Source: Pseudoalteromonas sp. H105 (GTDB lineage: Bacteria > Pseudomonadota > Gammaproteobacteria > Enterobacterales > Alteromonadaceae). From it: a stretch of DNA of 64,000 nt. The stretch is from contig NZ_LOFH01000001.1 of assembly GCF_001469215.1 (NCBI RefSeq), positions 601,379 through 665,378 of the forward strand, given 5' to 3'. Both the position numbers and the translations under genes were made by a program. Below the pieces are notes generated by a model. The model was not told where the DNA came from. It did no database searches and was given only the letters and a program-made list of their open reading frames with translations. How positions within the stretch are numbered: the stretch's first letter is position 1; each line of letters opens with the position of its first letter. Positions 39,555 through 48,459 of the stretch are shown piece after piece.

Positions 39555-40583
39555 ATGAATACACTACTACCTACTTCAACTGCTGGCAGTTTACCCAAAC
39601 CGATATGGCTGGGGGAGCCTGAAACATTATGGTCACCATGGAAGTTACATGGTTACGAATTAGCTCAAGGAAAACTCGATGCATTACGCTTATCGCTCCT
39701 CGAACAGCAGCAAGCTGGCATTGATATTGTCAGTGATGGCGAGCAAACACGGCAGCATTTTGTCACAACGTTTATTGAGCACCTCAATGGTGTTGACTTT
39801 GAAAAACGGCAAACCGTTAAAATTCGTGATCGCTATGATGCCAGCGTACCGACGGTTGTTGGTCCCGTCAGCCGACAAAAACCGGTGTTTGTTGAAGATG
39901 CCAAGTTTTTACGTAAACACACAAATCAACCAATAAAATGGGCGTTACCAGGCCCAATGACCATGATTGACACGCTCTATGATGAGCATTATAAAAGTCG
40001 TGAAAAACTCGCGTGGGAATTTGCCAAAATTCTAAACCAAGAAGCCAAAGAACTTGAAGCCGCTGGCGTCGATATCATCCAATTTGATGAACCCGCATTT
40101 AATGTTTTTTTTGATGAGGTAAATGCGTGGGGCATTGCGTGTTTAGAAAGAGCCATTGAAGGGCTGAAATGCGAAACAGCCGTTCATATATGTTACGGCT
40201 ATGGCATTAAAGCCAATACAGATTGGAAAAAAACATTGGGGTCTGAATGGCGGCAATACGAAGAAGCATTTCCTAAACTGCAACAGTCAAATATCGACAT
40301 TATTTCACTCGAATGTCACAACTCACACGTGCCGATGGAACTCCTTGAGCTTATTCGCGGAAAAAAAGTGATGGTCGGTGCTATTGATGTTGCCACGATG
40401 CATATTGAAACACCTGATGAAGTGGCTAATACTCTTCGTAAAGCCTTGCAATATGTTGATGCAGATAAGCTCTACCCTTGTACTAACTGCGGCATGACCC
40501 CGTTACCTCAAGCAATTGCAAACGCTAAGCTCAACGCCCTCAGCGCAGGTGCCGCAATTGTAAGAAAAGAGCTGTTAGCCTAG
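39555..40583 (+). CDS. mesD: Core cobalamin- and folate-independent methionine synthase MesD
   Basis: These 342 residues match only the C-terminal catalytic barrel of MetE (full MetE about 750). Zinc/homocysteine ligands are visible in order: AVHICYGYG (H-x-C), ISLECHNSHVPMELL (Glu) and LYPCTNCGMTPLPQA (Cys). LPTSTAGSLPKPIWL at the N-terminus and FDEPAFNVFFDEVNAWG are family-typical. The missing N-terminal half binds polyglutamyl methyl-folate in MetE, so another methyl donor is expected; for MesD it is unknown. Forms a two-gene unit with mesX. Confidence 0.9.
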   Translation: MNTLLPTSTAGSLPKPIWLGEPETLWSPWKLHGYELAQGKLDALRLSLLEQQQAGIDIVSDGEQTRQHFVTTFIEHLNGVDFEKRQTVKIRDRYDASVPTVVGPVSRQKPVFVEDAKFLRKHTNQPIKWALPGPMTMIDTLYDEHYKSREKLAWEFAKILNQEAKELEAAGVDIIQFDEPAFNVFFDEVNAWGIACLERAIEGLKCETAVHICYGYGIKANTDWKKTLGSEWRQYEEAFPKLQQSNIDIISLECHNSHVPMELLELIRGKKVMVGAIDVATMHIETPDEVANTLRKALQYVDADKLYPCTNCGMTPLPQAIANAKLNALSAGAAIVRKELLA

Positions 40584-40590
40584 CCTAAAT

Positions 40591-40624
40591 AGCCCTTAAC
40601 CTTATCTCCCCAAGGTAAAGGGCT
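40591..40624 (+). terminator. Hairpin downstream of mesD
   Basis: AGCCCTTAACCTT pairs with AAGGTAAAGGGCT (one bulge) 8 bp after the mesD stop. No T-run follows, so termination may be weak or the structure may protect the 3' end. Confidence 0.55.
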
Positions 40625-40659
40625 AAATGATTTCAGTGAATTAACGTCTTAAGTAAAAA

Positions 40660-41907
40660 TTAATTACTGGCTGTCACCTTGTTGATTAGAAATACACTAT
40701 CAAAATGATTACGCCATCTATTTATAGGAATTGACGTCGCCGATAAATATTCGTGCCCTGATAAAAGCAGCTCATTTTCCTGGGGGTTAGTAAACTGTTT
40801 AGGCTGAATAAAAATAGCCTCCGGTGACTCTGAAAATTCACCTTTAAGTGTATAAGCTAAATACTGCTTACTAATTGGGGGGATTGGCTTGATTGTCCCA
40901 TCCCTAAATTCGCGATATTCACCTGACATGGCTGCAAAATTCACAATATAGCTTTCCTGACCATAGGCTTTATCCAAAGCTTTAGTCACATTATTTGCCC
41001 TTGAACTTAAATAGCCTTGACGATTAACATGCACATAATGACCCCATATAATTACTTTTTTATCTTTATAAGTGTTTTGTAATAACCAATGTATGTTATT
41101 TGCCATTACTAAATCATGTTCATCAAACCGACGTACAGTATAGTGAACTTCAAACAAGCGGACCACGCCTTCTAATAACCTTGCATAATAACTAGGCGAG
41201 TCTAAACCTGGACTGTTATCTGCCCTATTTAGCGCATCCATGTATTGATACCCTGTTTGGATATGTTGATTAATTTCAACCTCATCAAGGTCAACAAAAT
41301 TTCGTGTGAGTGTTGCTTGTAATTGCTTTGAAAATTTAGGCCAATCAGCTAACAACAATGAGTCTGAAAGTTGGAGTGATTGAAGTTGCTTGCCAAGTGA
41401 CACCACAAAGCTCGCTTGTGAAAATTCACCACTCAACCTTCCATCAAATCCCGACAGCGCTAACGGATTTTGCGTATTACGCTGCGCATCGATGTAGTCC
41501 ATTAAACCTAAAAAAGCAGGATCCTGAGCGTAGGAAAAAAATATATTGCCAGCTGCCATATCAACAATGCGCTTATCCTTTGAGTGACGAGCGGCCTTGT
41601 CTATTTCATTTACATCGAACAAACCACTTTCTAAAATTAGTGCATCAAAATCATGGTGCTGATGCAAATACTTTACTAAGCGAGACTTCAGTGCAAACAC
41701 CTCGTGTTCGCCATGGGTTAGCTCATCTAAATAAACAATGCGTTTATCTGCTACCGCATCGCCAAAATGTGCCAAATCACTAAAATCATCTGTGTTTGAT
41801 AAATCGATTTTAACATGCGATTGCCCATTGACTATGCAAGTGAAAAACAATCCACAACAGAGCAATACTCTAAAAATCCAACTAACCTTATTGCTAAAGT
41901 ACATCAT
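40660..41907 (-). CDS. Erythromycin-esterase-like protein, exported
   Basis: This 415-residue protein has an N-terminal hydrophobic signal (VSWIFRVLLCCGLFFTCIVNGQ). EreA-fold motifs are RIVYLDELTHGEHEVFALKSRLVKYL (general-base Glu/His region), FDALILESGLFDV, ALSGFDGRLSG and VIIWGHYVHVNRQG. EreA/EreB open macrolide lactones, but most chromosomal homologues have unknown substrates. Some are grouped with succinoglycan-biosynthesis-type proteins. Macrolide resistance should not be assumed. 17 bp downstream of cytochrome b561 on the same strand. Confidence 0.8.
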   Translation of the reverse strand: MMYFSNKVSWIFRVLLCCGLFFTCIVNGQSHVKIDLSNTDDFSDLAHFGDAVADKRIVYLDELTHGEHEVFALKSRLVKYLHQHHDFDALILESGLFDVNEIDKAARHSKDKRIVDMAAGNIFFSYAQDPAFLGLMDYIDAQRNTQNPLALSGFDGRLSGEFSQASFVVSLGKQLQSLQLSDSLLLADWPKFSKQLQATLTRNFVDLDEVEINQHIQTGYQYMDALNRADNSPGLDSPSYYARLLEGVVRLFEVHYTVRRFDEHDLVMANNIHWLLQNTYKDKKVIIWGHYVHVNRQGYLSSRANNVTKALDKAYGQESYIVNFAAMSGEYREFRDGTIKPIPPISKQYLAYTLKGEFSESPEAIFIQPKQFTNPQENELLLSGHEYLSATSIPINRWRNHFDSVFLINKVTASN

Positions 41908-41924
41908 AAAAACTCCTTGTTATT

Positions 41925-42467
41925 TTAGTCGTTGTTTTTTGCTTTTATCATAGCGCTAAGCGTATTGTCTTTATCAAAAAAGTGGTGCTTCAACGCGGCT
42001 GCCACATGAATTATGACTAGCGCTGTCATTAAATACCCTAAGTAATAATGGATCGCTTTGCCTATATCGCTGCCAGCTTGATTGAACGCAAGCACTTGCC
42101 CATTTTCGCTATAGCGATGTGGAATAATCTCAATACCAAAAACATCAACGCCAAAGCCACCTAATCCGGAATAAATAAGCCCAGATATTGGCATTAAAAC
42201 GCATGCAGTTAACAGAAACTGATGCATAAGTTGAACATATTTTTCGTGCTGAGAGCCCTTTGCTGAGGATTGCCAAGGATTAACTTTACGGTGATAAAGA
42301 CGAATGATCACTAGCAACAATGCAATAACACCAAATGCTTTATGCCAGTCATACAATGCATAGTCATTACCATCAGCCATATAAATTCCTGAACCGAGTA
42401 AACCAATAATAAAAAGTGCACTTAACCAGTGTAAAACACGTGTGACCTGCTGAGCTTGAAATGTCAT
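41925..42467 (-). CDS. Cytochrome b561 family protein
   Basis: ATG 42467 has a strong GGAGG 9-13 nt upstream and gives 180 residues; an upstream ATG at 42584 has no such site. Four transmembrane helices carry histidine ligands for two b hemes: VTRVLHWLSAL (helix 1), YDWHKAFGVIALL (helix 2), GKAIHYYLGYLM and VIIHVAAALKHHF (helix 4). Bacterial members shuttle electrons from quinol, e.g. superoxide:quinone reductase CybB. Followed by the esterase-like gene. Confidence 0.9.
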   Translation of the reverse strand: MTFQAQQVTRVLHWLSALFIIGLLGSGIYMADGNDYALYDWHKAFGVIALLLVIIRLYHRKVNPWQSSAKGSQHEKYVQLMHQFLLTACVLMPISGLIYSGLGGFGVDVFGIEIIPHRYSENGQVLAFNQAGSDIGKAIHYYLGYLMTALVIIHVAAALKHHFFDKDNTLSAMIKAKNND

Positions 42468-42614
42468 AACTTGAACCTCCGAGTGTTTAATTCGAAGTGC
42501 AGTGTATTCGCTACAGCCTACAAAAACAGTGACTTTGGTACGAATGAACACGCTAAGGGGCCAATGAACTGAGTTACTAGACAAAGTGATAAATGACCGT
42601 TTACAGCTACTGGG

Positions 42615-43457
42615 TTAACGCGCTTTTATTGGGTAGTCTGTTAACTGCTCTTTAATGCTATTTTTATACCGTTTACTTATATTAATCTCAGCGCCATTAC
42701 TTAACGTTGCTATCGCGTGTCCAGAAGCTTGATTACTCAGAGCACTAATGTGTTTTAAGTTTACAAGGATACTTCGGTGACATTGACAAAAATACGAAGG
42801 CGTATCGAGCTGTATCTTTTTCAAACTACTTCTTTTTAAAAACTGCCCATCCACGCTTTCTATTTCAATATAATTACCTGCAGATTTTATAAACCAGACA
42901 GATTCCATATCTAGTTTATAAGGGCGGCCTTTATGTTCAAGCTCAATAAAATAACGTTTGCTAGTCAGTTGCTGCGCCGCTGTCGTTAGCTCATCATGTT
43001 CATTAACAACACTAGACTCATAATCCCTAACAAAGAAAAACCAATACGCACATACAATCAAAAACACCCCTATTTGTTTGGGCAAATACAGTACAAAGTA
43101 ACCAAATAGTTCCGCTTTTAAATAGTTATAGTCAAAGCTAATTTGCAAAATGACAGCGATCAAAACCATAGGTAGCCCTATAGTCAAAAAACAATTTATG
43201 AGGGATTGACGCTTAGAGTAATAAGAAAAAAACACTAAGCATATTGGCGCAAAAACGTACCAGACCCCTGTGCTTTTTAGCCACCATAGAACATGATCTA
43301 CAAAATCAGTGCTTAGTTTAGATACAAACTGCCAGTAAAATACGCTATATATAAAAATGAAGGCTAAATAAATAACACCAAATAAACAGAGGTATTTTAA
43401 TCCATTAGTGAGCTTTGGCTGGGCTGAAAAATTGAAGATGGGTGCAGTTCTATCCAT
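42615..43457 (-). CDS. Membrane-anchored LytTR transcriptional regulator
   Basis: From ATG 43457 the product is 280 residues; a longer frame to 43577 has no ribosome-binding site and an unusual N-terminus. Four hydrophobic helices at residues about 20-150 are followed by a C-terminal LytTR DNA-binding domain (YKLDMESVWFIKSAGNYIEI, SSLKKIQLDTPSYFCQCHRSILVNL, LSNGAEINISKRYKNSIK). Such LytTR proteins lack a receiver domain and sense at or through the membrane. A target may be the cytochrome b561 gene directly downstream (inference). Confidence 0.87.
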   Translation of the reverse strand: MDRTAPIFNFSAQPKLTNGLKYLCLFGVIYLAFIFIYSVFYWQFVSKLSTDFVDHVLWWLKSTGVWYVFAPICLVFFSYYSKRQSLINCFLTIGLPMVLIAVILQISFDYNYLKAELFGYFVLYLPKQIGVFLIVCAYWFFFVRDYESSVVNEHDELTTAAQQLTSKRYFIELEHKGRPYKLDMESVWFIKSAGNYIEIESVDGQFLKRSSLKKIQLDTPSYFCQCHRSILVNLKHISALSNQASGHAIATLSNGAEINISKRYKNSIKEQLTDYPIKAR

Positions 43458-43639
43458 GTGTAACTCTTTATCTTCGCGCTGTTTAAATAAAACCACGCTT
43501 ATTATTTTCGTATAATGACCTTGAAATAATATCGACAAGACAAATGAACCACAACCCGACTCTAAATTTATAACCAATTATTATGGATGAACTTAGTCAG
43601 TTTAGTTATAAAAACCACTTGTTTGACTAGGAGTCTGTT

Positions 43640-43674
43640 GACCTTTCCGGCTTAAAATTCGTTCAAACTAGGGG
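43640..43674. repeat. Dispersed intergenic repeat, copy B
   Basis: This resembles 912-946 over about 35 bp (CCTTTCCGGCTTAAAATTCG and flanks). Here it is followed by a G6 run and GAATCGAGGC, which looks like more of the same element. No coding potential. Confidence 0.4.
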
Positions 43675-43721
43675 GGAATCGAGGCACGAGATTTACATCC
43701 TTGTGAAAATAAGTGCCATCA

Positions 43722-44066
43722 CTAGCTGAACTCGGTAATGTGCCAAAGCTCACCAGCAGGCCCCCACAAATAAACTACTTTTCCCCAGGGCTCTGTTTTA
43801 ATTGGCTCGAATTTAATATTAAACTCATGTAGTTTTAAAATCTCTTCAAAAACCACGTTGATATCAGTGACAGATAATTGCAGCATTAAGTTTTTTGCAA
43901 ATTGTGCATTGTAGAATCGCTGTAGAAAAAAGGCACACCCGCCGTTTTCAAACAACGACAAATCATCTGCCACATAATCCATTTTAAAACCGAGTGCCTG
44001 ATAAAAAGACTGCGAAGTTTCATAATCTTTACTGGGTATAAACACCCGAATATCATCTACATCCAT
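43722..44066 (-). CDS. VOC superfamily (glyoxalase/bleomycin-resistance-like) protein
   Basis: The 114 residues form one pair of beta-alpha-beta-beta-beta modules: DDIRVFIPSKDYETSQSFYQALGFKMDYV then LMLQLSVTDINVVFEEIL and VYLWGPAGELWHITEF. The metal-site residues typical of glyoxalase I (His/Glu) are incomplete; the C-terminal HITEF supplies one His/Glu pair. Function could be antibiotic sequestration or an unknown lyase. It stands alone between the LytTR gene and a GGDEF gene. Confidence 0.8.
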   Translation of the reverse strand: MDVDDIRVFIPSKDYETSQSFYQALGFKMDYVADDLSLFENGGCAFFLQRFYNAQFAKNLMLQLSVTDINVVFEEILKLHEFNIKFEPIKTEPWGKVVYLWGPAGELWHITEFS

Positions 44067-44242
44067 AACATTTCCCTCGTTATTGTTGCTTAAAAAATCT
44101 AGCGTTTAGAGATTGTTTGGCCACTGAGATTTTGATATACACTTAAAAATCCACAACCAAAAAAAAGGCAAAACAAGTATTTCTAAAAACACACCAATTG
44201 AACCAACTAAGGCCCGTTTTGTTTACCGTAAATTACATGGGA

Positions 44243-46102
44243 TTAATAGTTTAGTGTTCTTTCTATGTTGGTCGAAGCGTGAAGTGTGTGTTGCACTAAG
44301 TGAACACGATAATTTTTAACGACATCTTTACTTTGTTGGTGCAAAATTGAATTACCAGCTTTGATGCCCACCCAAGCATCTCTTTGATTTTCTTTAGCTA
44401 AATATAAACCACCATCTGCCAATTCAATAATTTGTTCCCAACTGTATAAATGTGGATGTGTCGCTAACAATGGGTAACTAGCAAACCCTGTCGAGCACGT
44501 CACTTTTAGGCTTTCATCGTTATTTAAGGTAAACACATGACTAGCAACTTCAAAGCGCAATGTCTCAATTATTTGTTCAGCTTCACTATAACTGGCATCT
44601 TTTATGGCAAGTAAAAACTCTTCTCCCCCCCAGCGAATGAGTAAATCTTCGCTTCGAATTTGTTGTCTGAGAATATTAGAAAATTGCTCTAACACTTGAT
44701 CACCAACATTATGGCCAAAGGTATCATTTATGTTTTTAAATTTATCAATATCAATCAAGGCAAATATTAAACCCTGATGCTCAGTGTTAACTGGAGAAGA
44801 ATTAAAATCGATTAGTAAGTCATTTATTACACTAAAGAAGTAATGCCGATTGTGTAACTCAGTTAAACTATCAGTGAAGCTCATCGCCTTTAATCGCTCA
44901 TTACTCTTAGCCAACTCTTGCGTTCGCTCGATAACACGCTGTTTTAATACCACTAAATAACGCTGGTTCTGCCAACGCCAATACACAAAACCAACTATGC
45001 TTAAAAATAATATGGTTCCTAAAACCCAACGCTGCTGTTGCAGTCGGTGATTAGCAAAGGCTTGTTGTTGTTGAGCCAAACGTTGCTCTTTTAATGTATT
45101 ATCTTTGCCGAGCAGTTCAAGTTTCTGGTTTTGTAAATCAAACTTATAATGAGATTCAAGTTGAAGCACCTTATTATTTCGACGTTGTAAACTAAGTGCA
45201 TCATAACTTAATGAATAACGTTTTAGATATTTATAGGCTAATTTGTGCTCCCCCAGCTGACGATATCCTACAGCGATTAAATATTGTAATTGTGCCTGTT
45301 CATCTAAAAAGCGAAGACTAGTCGGGTTTTTCAATTGTATTTGTGCAATTTCAATCGCTTGTTTTAATTCACCTGTTTGTAAATGACTATTTGCTAAAGC
45401 CAAGTAGTATTGCAGTTTGAGGCGCTCTTTTGAACCATCTAGGTTTTTTAGGTTAACCAAACCTAATGCCGCTTTCGCAGCCTTTGTATTACCAAGTTTA
45501 AGTTCAATTTCAGCGAGATTTACTGCCAAATCCAAATGAATATCCATGGAGGGTGTTATAATCTGCAATGCATCTTTATTTGCTTTGAGTGCTTGATAAT
45601 AACTACCCATTGTTAAATATATTTTACTCTGCCAAAGGAACATTAAAGCAGCGCGTTCTGCATTTTTGTTTATAAAAAAATCAATTGGGTACTGGATATA
45701 TTCGAGTGCCAATGTGTAACGTTCTAACTCCAGCTCTAAATGAGCTAAATGGTAGTACGCCATTGCAATATATTCCTCATTACCAACTGATTTAGCCAAT
45801 TCAAGTGCATAATGATTTAGTTTTACACCGTCTGCGTATGCACCATACCGCCGCTTGATCATAGCTTCTATAAAGTAGCTTTCTATTTCAATCTCTTTGG
45901 CATTTTGGCTTATAGCAAGCGCTCGAAGCTCTGTTAAATAGCCCATAGTTTGAAGCGAATGACCCAGATTTACATCCGCTTTGAGCTTAGCAAAATATAA
46001 CGCTAATTGTTTTTTTTCATCTGAACCAGCCGCAGCAATCAACACACTTGATTGCAACATAAAAAACAAGCCAAAACTGAAGATGTACACTGTTTTTATC
46101 AT
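44243..46102 (-). CDS. Diguanylate cyclase with periplasmic TPR sensor region
   Basis: This 619-residue protein has a signal or first helix (about 5-24), several TPR-like repeats (about 35-320), a coiled coil (about 320-355), one transmembrane helix (WVLGTILFLSIVGFVYWRW, about 357-375) and a C-terminal GGDEF domain. The active motif is GGEEF at about residue 487, preceded by the inhibitory c-di-GMP site RxxD (RSEDLLIRWGGEEF), so activity and feedback are likely intact. The TPR part should be periplasmic. The start overlaps the stop of the periplasmic-binding protein gene by 4 bp. A 7-G run encodes part of GGEEF. Confidence 0.9.
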   Translation of the reverse strand: MIKTVYIFSFGLFFMLQSSVLIAAAGSDEKKQLALYFAKLKADVNLGHSLQTMGYLTELRALAISQNAKEIEIESYFIEAMIKRRYGAYADGVKLNHYALELAKSVGNEEYIAMAYYHLAHLELELERYTLALEYIQYPIDFFINKNAERAALMFLWQSKIYLTMGSYYQALKANKDALQIITPSMDIHLDLAVNLAEIELKLGNTKAAKAALGLVNLKNLDGSKERLKLQYYLALANSHLQTGELKQAIEIAQIQLKNPTSLRFLDEQAQLQYLIAVGYRQLGEHKLAYKYLKRYSLSYDALSLQRRNNKVLQLESHYKFDLQNQKLELLGKDNTLKEQRLAQQQQAFANHRLQQQRWVLGTILFLSIVGFVYWRWQNQRYLVVLKQRVIERTQELAKSNERLKAMSFTDSLTELHNRHYFFSVINDLLIDFNSSPVNTEHQGLIFALIDIDKFKNINDTFGHNVGDQVLEQFSNILRQQIRSEDLLIRWGGEEFLLAIKDASYSEAEQIIETLRFEVASHVFTLNNDESLKVTCSTGFASYPLLATHPHLYSWEQIIELADGGLYLAKENQRDAWVGIKAGNSILHQQSKDVVKNYRVHLVQHTLHASTNIERTLNY

Positions 46103-46980
46103 CGTTGCGAGACTACCATTTGTTGATTAATCGCCTGCCAATCACTTGTTTGATGGTTAATAAAACCCGATTGTTGCAATGCCTTTTTTATCATCCCTCG
46201 CTCGGACAACACGGTTAAACCACGCTGTAATGCTTGTGCCACTCGTTTTCCTTGAGGGTGCGCTTTACTCACTGCAAAATGACGTGTGTCAGGTAGAATT
46301 ACCTTCACGTTTTTAAGAGGTGTGAATAGCTTTCCCTCAAAATTAAGATCTAAATGATCGCTAACACTAAAATTGATCATCATAGCATCAACAACTTGAG
46401 TCTCAACCATGGCTAACATATCTTCCCAAGGCCCTATGTAGCTAATGACGCTTACTGGCGTGTTCACCAGCGCACGCCAATCAACATGCCAACGAGGATT
46501 AACAACAACTGTCAATTGATTCAACTCTGATGGTATCAATTGCTGGGCTCTTTGATTATCAACTGACACATATAAGCCAGCTTCATACTGACCAAATTTT
46601 ATAACCGCATCACTAACATAAAGAGAGCCTCGATAGTCCAGCAAGTCCTCATGCCACATAGTACGTGCAAGCATTAGACTCCTGCCATCAATTAAAGAAT
46701 CAAATTCAGTTGTATTCACCCAATTCCGTGGGCGAAATTCCACTTTTTTGGTTTCTCCCCCTAAATATAGCGCTTGTTGAAGAAGTACCATCTCAACAAT
46801 TTCAAGGTGTGAGCCGTCAGTGCTAGGACTAAAATCAGTGATGTCCATAATATCGCGGCCATTAACAAAAGCAGAATAGCGTTCACTAAAATTTTCACTG
46901 CTAATAATATCAATGATAAGTGGTTGCTGTGCCTCTATATCACTACTAAGCAGCAAAAATAAGAATAGAAAGCGCTTCAT
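46099..46980 (-). CDS. Periplasmic solute-binding-like protein paired with GGDEF
   Basis: From ATG 46980 (a TTG two codons upstream is also possible) the product is about 293 residues with a signal peptide (KRFLFLFLLLSSDIEA). The fold looks like a type II binding protein: early beta-alpha units, LIDGRSLMLARTMWHEDLLDYRG, the hinge segment TPVSVISYIGPWEDMLAMVETQVVDAMMINF, and a late FAVSKAHPQGKRVAQALQRGL. No ABC transporter genes are nearby. The ATGA overlap with the diguanylate cyclase indicates it is a sensory ligand-binding partner rather than an importer subunit (inference). Confidence 0.8.
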   Translation of the reverse strand: MKRFLFLFLLLSSDIEAQQPLIIDIISSENFSERYSAFVNGRDIMDITDFSPSTDGSHLEIVEMVLLQQALYLGGETKKVEFRPRNWVNTTEFDSLIDGRSLMLARTMWHEDLLDYRGSLYVSDAVIKFGQYEAGLYVSVDNQRAQQLIPSELNQLTVVVNPRWHVDWRALVNTPVSVISYIGPWEDMLAMVETQVVDAMMINFSVSDHLDLNFEGKLFTPLKNVKVILPDTRHFAVSKAHPQGKRVAQALQRGLTVLSERGMIKKALQQSGFINHQTSDWQAINQQMVVSQR

Positions 46981-47305
46981 TAACAATAACCTTAGTTAAA
47001 AACTATAAAGGTGAATACCCAATGTAGTTTTATTATACAGTAACAACCAAGTAATGTTAACGAAGCTTATATTTTGCAATTAAAAAGTATTATAAATGTT
47101 AATTTATATACATCTAAATACGTGTTTCATGCGCTCTGAGGGGGCGTGTTTTAAAAAGGTTTACTAAATTACGGCACGCTAACAATTCATTCGCTTTTGT
47201 AGCGTGCCGTGTTTTTTGTAATAAATAGTAGAAAGCTTTAATCTTATTACTGGTCGCCAAAGCCCAAACTTGAGCCCGCAAGTAACTCAGTTTATAAATG
47301 ATGGA
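46981..47305. other. 325-bp intergenic region
   Basis: No ORF. It holds the hairpin at 47171-47210 and otherwise AT-rich sequence with the presumed promoter of the binding-protein gene. Confidence 0.5.
47171..47210. terminator. 11-bp perfect stem hairpin downstream of the barrel gene
   Basis: ACGGCACGCTA and TAGCGTGCCGT pair perfectly around an 18-nt loop. The T-run (GTTTTTTG) follows on the plus strand, the opposite of the adjacent genes. It could stop antisense transcription or serve the minus-strand barrel gene as a stem without a U-run. Confidence 0.55.
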
Positions 47306-47833
47306 TTAAAAAGCAAAATCTAAGCCCAGTGATAAAGGGTTTGCGGCCTGATTATTTACCTGACTTTCAAGGTATTCAACCTTAACACTAAAGCTTTGGG
47401 TAATGTTGTAACTGATACCAACACCATAAATAAAATCACTTCCTGTGTTTTCTATTTGCATTATCGGTGCGGTGTCTTCCCACCAACGTGTTCTTTCTCC
47501 CTTCTCAGACCACCACATATTTCCTAACTTTGCATACAATGTAAAATCATTCACAGGATACTTAGTAAGCATTTCAACTGAGTAACCTTTGGCTTTTAAG
47601 CTACCAGAACCATCAAATGGAGAACTCTCTCCTAAATTAAGGTAATTCAACTCAAAAGCAAAATTTTTATTTATTATATAACCCGTATTGATTTTATACG
47701 TATTACTTTTTGCATCGTCATAGCCAACAACACTTTTTGATACACCCACATAAAGTGTTTTATATTCACCTGCATTAACACTGTTAGATATGAGCATCGC
47801 ACTCATTAAAATTATACCCGTACGAACAACCAT
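47306..47833 (-). CDS. Small outer-membrane beta-barrel protein
   Basis: The 175 residues begin with a signal peptide (GIILMSAMLISNSVNA) and alternate polar/nonpolar strands: YKTLYVGVSKSVVGYDD, KINTGYIINKNFAFELNYLNLG, YSVEMLTKYPVNDFTLYAKLGNMWW, FIYGVGISYNITQSFSVKVEYLE, ending in LSLGLDFAF with the terminal Phe required for BAM insertion. An eight-strand OmpA/OmpX-size barrel fits. Likely expressed alone; role unknown. Confidence 0.85.
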   Translation of the reverse strand: MVVRTGIILMSAMLISNSVNAGEYKTLYVGVSKSVVGYDDAKSNTYKINTGYIINKNFAFELNYLNLGESSPFDGSGSLKAKGYSVEMLTKYPVNDFTLYAKLGNMWWSEKGERTRWWEDTAPIMQIENTGSDFIYGVGISYNITQSFSVKVEYLESQVNNQAANPLSLGLDFAF

Positions 47834-48135
47834 TCATTTCCCTGATTTTTGATATTAAATAAAACCCATTAACATGCCTGAGAAGCAAGTTAATCATATA
47901 GGGGCGCTATTATACCTATGAAACAGATAAGTAATAGCCTAAGAGGGTCTATAAACTATTAATTTAACAAGCAATACCTATCTATAGCCATGTTATCATG
48001 GCGACACTTTGTCTTGTATTGTGCGTTTTTAATGTAAAAGAAAAATCATAAGACAAAACGCTTTTAGTGTTTCGAAGTTGTATTAATCAAAATATAAGAA
48101 AACATACTATTTTGAAGCCTGTGAAAGAGTGTTTA
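47834..48135. other. 302-bp intergenic region
   Basis: AT-rich, with no ORF. A partial inverted match (TTTGTCTTGT near 48007 and ATAAGACAAA near 48047) could be a terminator or structured leader; nothing else is clear. Confidence 0.35.
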
Positions 48136-48459
48136 TTATTTGAAATCCATGTTTAAACCAAGATGCCCACTTTCAATGACAGGCGTAACCCAATATTTTA
48201 ATTTGATGTACTTAAACACAGGAGTTAATGCTGTTTTTATTGTTTGTAGCTGCGTTACTAATATATGCACCTCCAACTGATACAAACTGCGATACCCTTC
48301 TACCTGTTCGGCAATATCATATTCACTGTGCGCTTTGCTATAGCCTTCAATCTTTTTTAAATTAAAGCCGCTAATACAATCTAAGCTAATTAATGCATCA
48401 ACCACTTCATCTTTTATGTTTGTGGGCACATTAAGGGTAAAAAGTAACTGCTCAGCCAT
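48136..48459 (-). CDS. DUF3240 family protein
   Basis: ATG 48459 overlaps the RND transporter stop by 8 bp and has TTGGAGA 8-14 nt upstream, giving 107 residues. DUF3240 proteins are small PII-like (ferredoxin-fold) proteins encoded with CusA/CzcA-type efflux systems. Here the fold is suggested by LLFTLNVPTNIKDEVVDALISL and LYQLEVHILVTQLQTIKTAL. Histidines (AHSEYDIAEQ, ESGHLGLNM) could bind metal. It may regulate the pump by binding metal or nucleotide in the cytoplasm (inference). Confidence 0.85.
   Translation of the reverse strand: MAEQLLFTLNVPTNIKDEVVDALISLDCISGFNLKKIEGYSKAHSEYDIAEQVEGYRSLYQLEVHILVTQLQTIKTALTPVFKYIKLKYWVTPVIESGHLGLNMDFK

Noticed and set aside
41358..41783. 141-residue plus-strand ORF in the erythromycin-esterase-like gene
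   Set aside because: Fully antisense to a well-supported gene, with no family match.
40660..41907. Macrolide resistance esterase
   Set aside because: Only fold-level similarity to EreA; exported, chromosomal, next to housekeeping cytochrome; resistance cannot be claimed.
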